Source: Amaurobius ferox
Lineage: Eukaryota; Arthropoda; Arachnida; Araneae; Amaurobiidae
DNA length: 64,000 nt
Assembly (NCBI GenBank): GCA_951213105.1
Contig: OX578140.1
Span: forward strand, 27,558,362 to 27,622,361
Direction: 5' to 3'
The notes under the pieces were generated by a model. The model was not told where the DNA came from and did not search any database. It worked only from the letters and a program-made list of their open reading frames with translations. The position numbers were made by a program, and so were the translations under genes. Positions 1 through 12,537 of the stretch are shown piece after piece; position 1 is the first letter of the stretch, and every line of letters begins with the position of its first letter.

Positions 1-526
1 TTCGTCGATATATTCAGATAGGTCGTCCAGTATGGCGTTGGATAACGCACTCCGAATGGTGGCGTTCACTGCTATAGCATCTAACGCGGATGCGGCCAGC
101 GCTGTGCCCTAAATTAAAATGGGATTCATCGGAAAAGACGACGTGTTGACAATTGGCACACCAGTGCCTATGTCGATGGTAACCGAAGGCGTTGATGGCT
201 TTGCATCCGTGTAATCCTGTACAAAGGAATTCTTTCACGTAATCTACGACGCAGCAGACGCCGACGAATTGTTGGAGAATACAGTGACGTACCTATAGCA
301 GTTGCTCCAACGTTCTACCAACTGTCGAGAAGAAGCTGTACGGCCCATCACTTCTATGTCTATTACCCCATGATAAGATAACATTTCGACGTCCACTTCG
401 GGATTTTCGACTCGTACGGTTCTCTTCAGTCTGATTCCATACCGGCATTCCTGTCATAACATTGCGTTCCATACGAGCTGCTAATGCATGATAAGGAAAC
501 TTCCTACACGAAAGCAGATCATTCAA
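1..526 (-). pseudogene. Tc1-like DDE transposase, 5' part, broken and cut by window edge
   Basis: Minus-strand frames read as the N-terminal half of a Tc1/Tcb2-like transposase, the enzyme that cuts and pastes a TA-targeting DNA element. At 526-293 the frame carries a helix-turn-helix-like stretch (ALAARMERNVMTGMPVW) followed by the basic GRPR-like link (RKSRSGRRNV). At 238-14 a second frame carries HVVFSDESHFNL, the block with the first catalytic Asp. The two parts are in different frames and stops lie between them, so the copy is dead. The catalytic C-terminus would lie beyond position 1. A TATA-like box on the same strand near 640-660 could be the element's own promoter. Family known; pseudogene status seen directly. 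Confidence 0.75.
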
Positions 527-539
527 CTTTTAACTTGCT

Positions 540-3500
540 CATATAGCGCCATCTGTCGTCATAGAGACATAGTGACTTCTCATAAAACATTTACCGCTGG
601 CAGACAACCATACATTTTTTTGAACATCCACAGATACAGCTCTCTATTTATACTGATAAAATAGCAATTCATAGGGCGCTGCTCATCCCATGCATGCGCG
701 GTGACTTTGACATTCTAGTGAATTACATAGTACACCCTAATTTGCATTTTCTGTAAGTTTCAACTCACTCGCGTGAATCCTTCATGGTGTTGCAATTTTT
801 ACAAGCACGAGTACATAACATAATGGCCGATAGCTCTTTATACGATTTGAAAAATAGATCTTGTCTTTCTTTAAATACTCCGTGAATACTTAGAAAATCT
901 AAAATTGCTAACTATATGCCATATTTCTCCGAAGTGAGGCATTATCACGCCAAATTACTTTTTTTTCTTTTTTCCCTAATTCAACTCTGCAAGTTGAGTT
1001 CGTTTATAATATATATTTAATTTATTCTTTATTGTATACTGTATGTATATGTTATACTGTATGTATCCTGTATGTATATGTTATATGTGCTTGTAAGTTT
1101 ATATTACATCTATTACTCTTTCACTTAACTACTCTTTTGTTATACTAGGTGGGATCACTACATTGAGTTCTGTCCTTCAGCCATTTTCTGTTTGACCCGT
1201 TTACTCTAACGCTTATTTGAGAGTTCAAGTCTAGGCTTCTATTCACCGAAGGAACAATTTCAAAGATATCCGAAACGTACGATGCAGCCTGCTATTATCG
1301 GAAATGTACTATTTTGCAGCCTGCTATTTATTCACAGCGCTTGAAAATGCCATTTCGAACATTGAATGCGTTTAATGTTATTTAATTGTAATCTAAGTCT
1401 GATAAGGTATAATAAATAATATTCCTAAAATATACAAATAAAAGGTGAGTATATTTCATTTCTTTTCAAATAACATGTGCTTATAATATTAAAAAAAATA
1501 ACATTTGTGAGGATGGTACTATGATATGACAAAAATGATGAGTTTCTCAAAATGGGCAAGCATGTTTCGACACGTCTTATGTAGCAATATTCATATAAAA
1601 ACATCTGTGTTTGAGCCATTTAGATTTTGCATTGTAATGATATTTTCACATCTGCTTCAATAGAAATTTCATATTGATATTGAAACGGTCAGAGGGGAAA
1701 AGGTGCTAGAATCTATTTCCTTTATTGATATGGGAGAAACATGTTAGAGAATGTAAAGAAACATCTGTTTTGAAAGATGGCATTCCACGCTGTGTGAAAT
1801 TTATATTAGAATATAAATGAATAGTATTTTATATGAAGATTGGTCATAATATAAAGTTTTCCTACTCAAAGCCTTCAGCAGCTCTAAATAATAACCGGAT
1901 AGGTAGGTATAACTGTAGTTAATTTTAGACAACAAAGAGGAAATATAGAACATTTTTAAACAAAAAAATCAGTGAAAGTTGATAAATGCAGTCTCATTCA
2001 TGAGTGAACTGAATTCAAAACCTAATGGAATTAAACAATTTTAAAATCGTATATAAAACCCAAAACCTGCTTAAAAAGAGCGTTTCTAAAAATATGGAGG
2101 ACATTTCAATTTAAAATATTAGCTTCCACAAACCGCTTCCGTGCTTATTATCTAAACACAAATTTTAAGAAAAACATCTTGTAAAATTTTTGTAGTTACT
2201 TCAATTTTCAAAGTATACATTTCAAAATATCACGTTATTTTTAAAAATATATTTTCATATGTAGGTATGAATTAAGACATTATATTGTTATTATTATTGG
2301 ATTCCGGTCTAAGTTCAGTGGTACTAGACAAAGTTAAACCTCTACCATGGTGCATATGGGATTTTTGGACGAACGAAAAGTTAAATATTTCCCCTCAAAT
2401 CAGGGAGTTCTGTCTCATGAGCTTATGTCTCATGAGATCCGTCTGTGTATGTGTGTGTGTCCATTACTTCTTTATAATATATATAATTAAACATACAGTA
2501 TTCAAAAACAGTAATCGAACAAATGATTACTACTAATTTTATAACTTAATAGTAGAATCCAAATAATTTTCGACATATTGCACAAACATAGACAAATATA
2601 AATACATATTTATAGCTTCAACTCAAAATTCTGTTCTGTTTTGAAAATTTTATTTTGAGGCTTATGTCCGCACTCGAATTTTCCGTTCCCTAAATATGGC
2701 GACGAGATTTGCTGTTCTAAAATCTTTTTGGTAGTTCAACATATTTTATTATGTGTAAAACATAAGATTTACATAAATATACATCTGTCTATGAAGTGTG
2801 CGAAACCAGTCGCAACTGTCTCGAAAGCAGAGCAGTTTCTAATAGCTTCAGATAGAAATTTACATTGTTCTAAATTTTGGCATTTCTCCTATTCCTTTTT
2901 GCTACGTAATATGAGTCATCATATTGTAGAAAAAAACTGATCATTAGTGAAAAAAGCGTAGGTGGCGGTTACAACATGTTCATTTCACATTCCAAAAGTA
3001 GTGGGTAGAACAAAACTGATTATTGAGAAAAGCGTAGGTGGGGGGGGGGGGCGGTCACAACATGCCAATAGAGTAGTAAGTAGTGGTTTCATTTCGCATT
3101 CCAAAAGTAGTGGTTTTATTACAACAAAGTTCATACGTAATTTGTTGTAGGCATTTGAAAAGCTCCGTAGTATCTTGAAAATTTCGAATCAAAATTAGAA
3201 ATAATAAATTACAGATTGAATTTAAATGATAGCGCTGTTCATTAGTATATAAATCCTATTTATTCACAATGAGGATACGAAGAAACAATGCTTACCTGTT
3301 TTGTTTTGAACTGCAGAATGGACAAAAAGTCCTTCTTTAAAAGTGTCTCTATTTGAAAATAGAAAACATATAGGTAAAACATTTTTTTTTAAATCTACAT
3401 TTATCTGGTTAAACTTATGGGGTTACAATAGTTTGATTATATTGGGAGACTGTAATATCTCAGTTATATTCATCCTATCTAAAACGGCTCTTGCATGCTT

Positions 3501-6500
3501 GTTTTTGTTATCTTCTTCCACCTACCCTGCTATGGTATTACCGTATACACCAGTAACACATATGATCTCAATGTAAGCATGTAACTGGAATTCGTTAATA
3601 CTCACACTTTCTTCAACAGCAGATACGACAACTGACAAATTCGCTGCAACAATATATTTATGGTAGATAGCAACTCTAAAAGGCTTGCCTTGACTTTGTA
3701 ATCAGTAATAACCAGTAACAATCTTCATCAGAGGTAGGACATTTAGAAATCCTATTTCGATAATTTCCATCCTATTTAAATCACGGTTTTCATACTTATA
3801 ATGATCAACTCACAACAATCTTGTTTATAATGTACACATTAAATTAATGTGCTAGGGGAATACATAAAACACCACAACTAAATATCCACCCTATGCTAGC
3901 TCTGGAACGATTAAATTTGCCAAAATTATTTTTTTTACATAAACTAAAGATAAATAACGGAACAGGAAACAAATAAAATAAATTAATGCACCTCTCAACC
4001 TGATAAATTAGATTAGAATTCCCAGTACATTTATTACTGAAAAGTTCAAAACACGTTCAGTTCATATCTGTGACGTTAAAAAAAAAGAAATCAAATTTCA
4101 CGCTCACTTAAACAAAACTATCATAATCATACTAAAAGTAAGTGTTTTAACTGAAAAAAAAAACTTGTTAGACGAAGGCAATTTCCCTTTTACGTTACGA
4201 AGTATGTATCATTTTTAATATTTTTTGTTACAAAAAGAGTTATCTCAGACTCTGGAGTAATCGGAAAAAATGGCACTGAAGTTAAAAGCAAGAAAGAAGA
4301 TGAATAGTTCTTCAAAAGCAGTTATCAAGCAACCGTGTCGGAGGATGACCTTAAAAATCTTCGGCTTAGAAGAAATGATGCAAGAAATGGCACAAAAACT
4401 GACCTCCATACGGAAAAGAACTATTTCAGTTGTTCTTAACCTTTCACCTTTACGTTAATGGGACTTCTTTTGGAACATATGTAACGATAAAGACATAATG
4501 TAATTTATTTTTCATTGAAATGTAATGATGATTATTAACCTATTTAATATTTTTGCCTCTTTCAACTTCATATTAATTTCACTTAATTTTTTTTAATTAG
4601 TTATACTTCCAAAAGGGCAGATGAGGAGAAGTGTATATTTCTACTTATTACACACATTTTCTGATATTTATGTAGATCCAGTTAAAGAATCTCATGTATC
4701 TGGCATGCTACTTTCTTTAGCATAAAAAAATATCGATACGGTAATGAAATACTATAACCCAAATTGGGACATTTTTATGTTTTGATCCCTTTTATACTCA
4801 ATATGTTTCTTGATATCACCTATTAGAATAAATATACCAAATATTATTTAATTAAAATATTGTAAGGGTGATATTTTAATATGCATTTATAGATACATAT
4901 GAGTGCATTATTCATTTACATAATACATTTGCACATCCATAATTGTTTGGCTAGATTTATTGTCATAATTAACCGGAAACGGATATCGGATCTCCAAAGT
5001 TTTGACCATACATTCTAACAGCTACACCCCTCCGACTATTGCTGACATCAGTTTGAATAACCTTGCATTAATTTCTTTCGAAACTAGGCAGATATAAAGG
5101 ATTTCAGCATACCTGATCTCGCCTTTTTATCTTTGACAATTGAGTTTAGGCATTTAGTTCCGATTTGAAATTTTCTTAAATGTGCAGGCGAAATAGTTTG
5201 ATATAAATATATTATTGGTGTGTCGTACTTCCATGATGTTACAATGCATCATATTAAATGGTGGGTGTACTCTCACGATACAAGAATGAATATAATTGTT
5301 TCTATTTAAAATCACCAATGAGGATAAACAGGAACTATTTACAGTTGATATCACTGTAGATATTGTATAAGATCACTAAACAACCATCGAGTGCAATAAA
5401 ACAGCAATTGACTAGCTCCAGTAAGTTGCAAAATAGTCAAATATGTTTTCAAAACACTGATGCATTTCTCGATTCACTTTAATTCGCATCAACCATGTTC
5501 AACTAAGCTATGACTATTATATATTCTCAATAGAAATTTCTAAAAAAGTGCCTATATCTCCAAACCCAATCAGTATTTCCAAAAGGTTCTCATGGATTCC
5601 GACAGTCGCCCAAAGTCTTCAAGTCGGCGATATTTCACCAAATCTGGAAACCTCGAAAAGTCGCTAAAAATAAGGCAAGCCTACTTTCACATAATATCAA
5701 TGGTTGCATATAAAAGTGTCTTCTCCTTGCATGTATAGCGTATACATGCCGCAAAAACATTGTACGTATGTATTCGTAACAACAGTATTGAGAGTGAATT
5801 TTCATATGATCTTTGAGCAAAAACGCTCACATAAAAAAATATGCGATAGACGAGCCAAAAATAAAATAAGACAGTACAATTATATGCAATAGTCATGCAG
5901 GTGTTTAAAATACAAATAATGTACAAATATAAAAATTCTAAAATTGCAATTCAGTCTTCCTTTGAATTTTGCTCGTGCTAGAGCGGCTAGCGGGAAATGA
6001 AACAACACTTTGCATGACAATGTCTGCGTAATATTATTTGCAGCTAAACCCGAATTTGTAAGAAAAAATAAGGGCACTAGTTTCTTTTCTTTAACTGAGT
6101 TATTGTAAAATGCATTTCTTTTCTAATTTATTATGCTTTAGCGACATACACATTCAGAATTCCAATTTTTATGAAAAATGGTACCCTTCGGGAAAAATCC
6201 ATTTAAAGATAATTTGCATTTAATTTTTTGAAACAAATATCCATACACATAAATTTCACATTTAATTTTTAGAAACTTGTAAATTAGTGTACATTATTCG
6301 TCTAAAACAAATTTCTGAGGCTCGTAAAGCGAGGTCAACTAAGCAAAAACATTCTGTTATGCTTCTAACCAATTATACCATTATTTTATAGTCATGTGGG
6401 GCTGTACTGTAGATTTCTTCCCACAGAAGAATTATATACACAACATTCCGAAACGGCAGTCTGCATTTTACATTTATTTGCGATGTATTTTACGTTGTGT

Positions 6501-7238
6501 TCTAGTTACTTATTTTATGCGCAAAATATCATTTAGAAAAGAAGCGTTGCCTTGTTGTATATAGCTTTCACAAAACTATATATATTTTATCAAAATATGC
6601 TTTACCACGAAATATCCCAATCATTTCCTTTTTATTAAACTGATTTTAATTTAAACAAGAAATACATAGAAATAACTTAACCTACCGTAACTTCGTTAAT
6701 CTAAATCGATATATTTCCAAAATGTTAGCCCATAAGCATTAAGCAACCCGCATTTCCATGAATTATCTCTGTCATCATAGGAAAAATATATTAAAATGCA
6801 AAAATGCATTGATAAAAATATAGGATAAACATTTTGAAATTAATTTTCTGGAAGTAACAAAAAAAGTGTATTTTTTGAAGCAAGATCATGAGTTCCACAT
6901 AAAAGCAAAACATGTCATAAAGCAGTTACGGAAATTTCATTGGTAAACGATTGTCTCATCCAAAGATCGCGCTATATTTCAAACAAATATTTTTCGGCTT
7001 ATTCTTTGGGGAATATTTACTGAAGACCTGGTTGCTGATCTACAGAAAATGGCGAAACATTATTTCCATCTTTTTTATTCTCTTTCGAAATAGTATTGGA
7101 ATAAATGCGAAACCTCGCAAAATGTAGGTTTAAAACGCTGATTGATGAACACGGTTGATAACTGCAGTTGCGTAGCTAGCATATTTTAGAGAAGAGTGGA
7201 TAATATGTTAGAGAGCTTCTCTTTAAAGTTTTTTTAAC
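540..7238. other. Noncoding stretch upstream of the large gene
   Basis: AT-rich DNA with many stops in all frames. I see no convincing exon. It holds poly-T and poly-A tracts, short TGTATGTATAT-type repeats near 1020-1095, a tandem duplication with a long G run (2933-3115), and a degraded stretch near 5590-5660 resembling the GCCAAATTCGTCGCC-rich dispersed element found complete later in the window. Open frames here are 60-83 codons long, with no recognisable motifs. Confidence 0.5.
2933..3115. repeat. Imperfect tandem duplication with a 12-G run
   Basis: Two copies of a roughly 80-100 bp unit lie head to tail. Both carry AAACTGAT.ATT.G.GAAAA, AGCGTAGGTGG, a GGT.ACAACATG block and CATTCCAAAAGTAGTGG. 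The second copy (from about 3012) has a run of 12 G at 3040-3051 and a 23-bp insertion. The G run looks like replication slippage on the GGTGG of the first copy. Confidence 0.75.
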
Positions 7239-7292
7239 ATGAAAAGGCGGTTCACAACAGAAATACTTACAGTCGGGTGCATTCTGTTTGCG
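7239..7292 (+). CDS. Exon 1: start codon and signal peptide of the cysteine-rich repeat gene
   Basis: ATG at 7239 opens 18 codons ending at a consensus donor (GCG, then GTAAGT at 7293). The peptide has a basic start (MKRRF) and a hydrophobic stretch (LTVGCILFA), as in a secretory signal peptide. The exon ends in phase 0, matching all later exons of the array, and the next exon begins Ala-Gly. This suggests the mature protein enters the secretory pathway. The exon is short, so the assignment rests on donor, phase and hydrophobicity together. No strong TATA box is visible; an AT-rich CATATTTTA lies about 60 bp upstream. The following intron is about 7.2 kb long, filled with repeats. Confidence 0.6.
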
Positions 7293-8069
7293 GTAAGTCT
7301 TATTAATATTACTTTATATATTCAAAATCTGTTTATATTACGAAAACTTTTGATTGTTCATATATTTCGTGAATGAATTTTATTTTAGTTATATTTTGAT
7401 AATATAATTATAATTATATTTTTCGTTAATTGTATTTTTCCTGAATTATATCTATAAATATAATTTTAAGACAAACATTTATAAACAATTCCATAAGACA
7501 AGCAATGGCATATTTAACATTTTCTTATTGTAATGCGTGATTTACATTTTCTTATTTTAATACGTGATTTAATATTTAATATTTTATTATTTTAATATAT
7601 GATTTTATAATTATTATTTTAATGTATGTTATATTTAATTTTAATTTTTCATATGCTTTAAATGCCTTAATTGCAATATTTTTTTTTATAAAAATGCTTA
7701 TTTTGAAGAGGATTTTTCCACATAGTCCAGAAGAAGACAAGCAGAAAGAACTATGTATCAAATATATTTTCAACCGAATTAGAAAAATTGAAAAAAAAAA
7801 TCAAACTTTCAAATAGTCTTTACTTTCATATCTATGATTATAATAATTAAATATGATTATTATAACTAAATAACTCAAAAAAAATTTTTCTACACATGCT
7901 ATTGTGCAAATCAAGAATTTTTCCCATAAAAAACTTCGTAATCGAGGTGTTGAAGGATAATTTTAAGACGTCAAACATTTCAAAAATTGCCAGCTCGATG
8001 GATACATTTGGAGCCTAAACTCATTAATACTTGATATTATCTTATAACTTAGAGTAAGTTGTTTCAATT

Positions 8070-8215
8070 ATGTACATGAAAAGAGCCTTGCAGCCCCAAT
8101 CGGGAGTCGAACCCTGGATCTCCGAATTGGTCAGCTTACGCTCTACCGTTGAGCTACTAGGACTAAATTGCAAGCTCTTATCGTCGAAGTGGACTCTATA
8201 TTCTCCACTCAATCT
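8070..8215 (-). repeat. tRNA-derived SINE head, family 1
   Basis: Read on the minus strand this shows Pol III promoter boxes: an A box (TAGCTCAACGGTAGAGCG) and a B box (GGTTCGACTCCC) about 30 bp apart, as in a tRNA gene. The sequence after the head matches the copy at 9420-9715 (AAGAGCCTTG and, on the other side, TCGTCGAAGTGGAC). It is a SINE and not a working tRNA, because the acceptor arms do not pair well and it recurs with a shared flank. Confidence 0.75.
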
Positions 8216-9024
8216 GACTTTCCACTTCCTGCTGTTTTTACATCAGGTTAACTTCCTGCCACTACTATTTTTCCCTAGGATAAATTCCTACGTGATCTTT
8301 ATCCTCTGAATTTGAAATCGGCGCTCAATCTTCCAGAGTCCACTGAATCCATACTAGTCGTACTATGGTCGCTTTCAGACCTCCGACATATTGGAACATT
8401 CTGGAAATGAAATTGCTGATTACCATGCCAAAATTGCTGCTATCTCTGGTTCCCCTCTTACTATTCCCTTTCCTTACTTGCTCCTCTCAAAATTTTGTAA
8501 ATCTCATATTCTTAATCTTTGGCAAAATTATCTTAATGATTACATTTCCACCAGGACTGGTAATCCGGCTAGAATCCTGTCTTACATCCCTATCATGAAT
8601 CCTGATTTACAAATTTTTAATAAATATCTCATTTACTTTCTTACTGGTCATGGCCCCTTTCTTGATTACTTATACTTTTTCAAAATTAAATCCACCTCTA
8701 ACTGTATTGGCAATAAATTCGGTGACGTTGACCATTACATTTTCGATTGTCCTTTTTCTAAAAAATTTCATCTCTGCAAACATTCCCCCTCTAATAAACC
8801 AATTTGGTTCTCCAAAGTTCGTTCAAATCCCTCTTCAATAGATAAAATTAAAAGCTGTTCTTGTTTCCATGGAAATTTCTAATAAAGTGACCTAAGCTTA
8901 TGAGTAGATTCTGCTCTCATTTAATTTTGATCAATGAAACCCTTTATTTCATTCTTATTAACTTATATGAACTTATTGTGTTCCCTCTATTTTTTTTTCC
9001 TTAAAAAAAAAAAAAAAAAAAAAA
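8216..9024 (+). pseudogene. LINE 3' end: RNase H C-terminus, Cys/His tail and poly-A
   Basis: The frame at 8391-8882 (163 codons) starts inside an RNase H domain (EHSGNEIADYHAKIA, the His and Asp of the RNase H active-site region). It continues with a tail typical of jockey/R1/LOA-like non-LTR retrotransposons: LWQNYLNDY, FLTGHGPFLDYL, then a C...DVDHYIFDCP pattern. A 22-A run follows at 9003-9024, consistent with target-primed reverse transcription of a poly-A RNA. The reverse transcriptase itself is absent, so this is a 5'-truncated dead copy. A T-rich stretch without genes follows to about 9420. Confidence 0.75.
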
Positions 9025-9419
9025 GCTATGTTAACTGTTCTTATTTTTTTGGATCTTTCTTTTTCTTTTGACACTTTTTATTTGTATTTTTTCTTATTTT
9101 TCTTTTCTAAATTTTATTCTAAATTTCTGTTTTTGTTTTCATACGCCAATTTTTTTTTTTTTCCTTTTCATATATTTCCTTTTCATATATTTTCAAAATT
9201 TTACTTTTAAAATTTTATTATTTTCTTTCATTTTAATCTATATTTTATTATGTTATTATACCTCACTCAAAATATTAGTTTTCAATGATCTTTTTATTTA
9301 TATTCGCAATAACCATTTTCCCATTTTTGTAAAATGGACGTACTTGTCAAGTTCAAATATAATGTAAAACTGTCTGTTTAATCACAATATTTATTATAAA
9401 TTGTAATATTTTTAGACCT

Positions 9420-9715
9420 AAATAAAAGTTCGTTTGGTGGGATGGTAGACCTTGGGTGCCTCCTGAATGCAGAAGGTATCCTTTCCCGGACGTGCAGATA
9501 GCTACTCTAAACCCAATATGTGAGTCGCACGGTCTGGGGTCTTCAGACCTCCGACATATTTACAGTAATCTACAGGGTTGAGTTGTTCGGGCGCCAGTGT
9601 AAAGAGCCTTGCTACCCTAACAGGGAACGAACCCTGGATCGCCGAACTGGCCAGCCGACTCTCTACCCTTGAGCTACTAGGACGGAGTCGCAAGCTCTTA
9701 TCGTCGAAGTGGACA
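9420..9715 (-). repeat. tRNA-derived SINE, family 1, longer copy
   Basis: On the minus strand a tRNA-like head (A box GTAGCTCAAGGGTAGAGAG, B box GGTTCGTTCCC) is followed by a body of about 180 bp that ends near an AATAAAAG stretch. The head matches the copy at 8070-8215. Both neighbours also share a 20-bp string, CTTCAGACCTCCGACATATT (near 8379 and 9541). Confidence 0.75.
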
Positions 9716-9765
9716 ATGCATATATTATTTTTCTTAAAATAGACCAATATTACCAGATATAAATT

Positions 9766-12537
9766 TAACAAGAAAGATCAATCATGCTTAAAGCATTAAT
9801 TATGAAACAATTTCCAACTTCAATGCAATTTTAATTAAACAAGTCGAAAATGCAATACATTCCTCAGTAATATTTTAAAACTTATCACAATACTACATTA
9901 ATTTATTATATTTGAAAATTTAAACCTTCATTGAAAAAAATGCACTTCATTCAAATGACGACATTGAAATATAAATTGCCTGGTTTAAATATCTCTAAAA
10001 TGCGATACATTCCATGGTAATATTTTTAAAACTATCATAAAACTACGAAAATTTATTATATTTGAAAACTTCATCGACAACATCTGAAATTAATTCAAAT
10101 GACGTCATAGAAAAAATAACACGCCTGGATCTCTCTATAAAAACAGCATTTCATTCATAACTTTCTCCCATTCATTTCATTCATCACAATACTATAATAA
10201 TTTATATTATTTAAAAACTTGAGACCATGTAGGTACAAGTAATTAAACTCTATGCGTAAAACTTCATCGAAAAAAATCGTCCTTCTCTTTATAAAATCAA
10301 TTAATATTTCATTCATATCAGCCATGCAGACTCTATGGACTAAATTATTTTATGTTAAAGAAATACAGCAATTCTAATACAACTCATTCTACATATTTTG
10401 CTGTTTACATTTTACATAAATGAAAAATAGGCTTCGTTGTAGAAATAATCAAATTTGGATAATCATTTAAACTCAAATATATTGTTTTTGCTTTGTTTCA
10501 GTATGTAGATGCACAGAATTTAAGCAAAAGTAAAGTAGTTTTAGTACGGATACAACACTCAATATGAATTGAAAATAATTAGAAAGAATCACGATTTTGA
10601 AACAAGATGGATGCCATATATCATTTTGAAGTGGGTCATGTGATCGTTTCATATCATGGTCACGTGATCGTTTCCTATAAGAGGTGTAATTATTATTTTA
10701 ATTTTTATTTAAAAAACTACTGAATATATTTCGCTGAATTTTTTTTATATAGTTTATGGAACAATTTGAATATTACCTAAAATTTTCGAAGCAATTTGTG
10801 AATTTTAAATCCGCTTAAAAAATGTTTGAAAAATTAGGTCCCATAGGGCTCAATGTATTTCATTTTTTCAACCCGGGTTCAATCCAAAACTAATTGGGGG
10901 ATATTATTCATATATATTCCCATAGGTCCTACAGACAGTCTGAACAACATATTAAAATTTCATTTTGATTAAGTCATTTTTACGGCAGTTATCTTGCTAA
11001 CAGACAAACAGACAGACAGAATGAACAAAGTCATAAACACTTTTCAACTTTGTTGTAAAGTGTTAAACATTGTGACTGAGAACAACACTAATCAGGTACA
11101 TTAAGCTTAATTTATTGGATACGTTTATACATTTTATTGGAGTTTTATTTTACAAGACGTTAATTGCGTAAAAACCATTTTCGTTTCATCGGAGTGGTGC
11201 CACAGCCGATTTTTAATACTTTACAACAAAGTTGAAAAGTGTTTATGACCTTGTTCATTCTGTCTGTCTGTTTGTCTGTCCGTTAGCACGATAACTACCG
11301 TAAGAATGACTTAATCGAAATGAAATTTTAGTATGTTGTTCAAAGGGTCTGTAGGACCTATGGGAATATAAGTGAATAATATCGTCCAGGTTGTTTTGGA
11401 TTGAACCCGGGTTGAAAAAATGAAATACATTGAGCCCTATGGGACCTAATTTTTCAAACATTTTTTCAGCGGATTTAAAATTCACAAATTGCTTCGAAAA
11501 TTTTAGGTAATATTCAAATTGTTCCATAAAATATATACAAAAAATTCAGCGAAATATATTCAGTTGCTTTTAAATAAAAATTAAAATAATAATTTCTCCT
11601 CTTATACGAAACGATCACGTGGCCATGATATGAAAAGATCACAGGACCCACTGCAAAATGATATATGGCATTCTTCTTGTCTCAAAATCGTGATTTTAAA
11701 AGTTCTTTTTATTTCACATTGAGTGCTGTATACGACCTAAAACCACTTTATTTTTGCTTAAATTCTGTGCATCTACATACTGAAACAACGCAATTACAAT
11801 ATATTTGAGTTTAAATGATCATCCAGATTTGATTATTTCTTCAACGAAGCCTATTTTTCACTTATGTAAAATGTAAACAGCAAAATATATAGAATGAGTT
11901 GTATTAGAATTGCTGTATTTTTTTAACACAAAATTATTTAGCCCATGGAGTCTGCATAGCTGATATGAATGAAATATTCATTGATTTTACAAAGGGAAGG
12001 GCGATTTTTTTCGATGAAGTTTTAAGCATAGAGTTTAAATACTTGCAGCTCCATGGTCTTAATTTTTAAATAAAATAAATTATTATAGTATTGTGATGAA
12101 TGAAATGAATGGGAAAATGTTATCAATGAAATGCTGTTTTTATAGAGAGATCCAGGCGTGTTATTTTTTCTATGACGTCATTTGAATGAATTTCAGTTGT
12201 TTTCGATGAAGTTTTTAAATTTAATAAATTATCGTAGTATTATGATAGTTTTAAAATATTACCGAGGAATGTATCCCATTTTAGAGATGTTTAAACCAGG
12301 CAATTTTTTTTTTAATGCCGTCATTTGAATGGAGTTCATTTTTTTCGATGAAGGTACGATGAAGGTTTTCCATGAAGGTTGATAAAAGTTTTCAAATACA
12401 ATAAATTAATGTAGTATTCTGAGTTATAAAATATTATCGACGAATGTATTGCGTTTTAGTCTTGTTTAAATAATATTGCATTGAAGTTGGAAAGTGTTTC
12501 ATAATCAATGCTTTAAAAATGCTTGATTTTTCTTGTG
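9766..12537. mobile_element. Large palindromic (foldback) element, family I
   Basis: Two arms of about 1.3 kb lie inverted: 9766-11065 and 11216-12537, around a ~150 bp spacer. The arms begin ACAAGAAAGATCAATCATG and end at the spacer side with CACTTTTCAACTTTGTTG. They share a duplicated E-box-like segment (GTCACGTGATCGTTTC) and a GACAGACAGACAG-type run. A third, single arm lies at 50989-52296 in the same orientation as the left arm. The frame at 11255-11527 on the minus strand lies in the right arm, has no recognisable motif, and its counterpart in the left arm is broken, so I do not call it a gene. The class is unknown; foldback DNA transposons are one option. Confidence 0.8.

Noticed and set aside
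4247..4460. Possible terminal exon after TTATCTCAG at about 4250
   Set aside because: Only a short open stretch in one phase before a stop, no homology, and no partner exons upstream. Support too thin.
11255..11527. 90-codon minus-strand frame in the right arm of the palindrome
   Set aside because: The same sequence in the left arm and in the solo arm at 50989-52296 is broken by stops, and no motif is recognisable.
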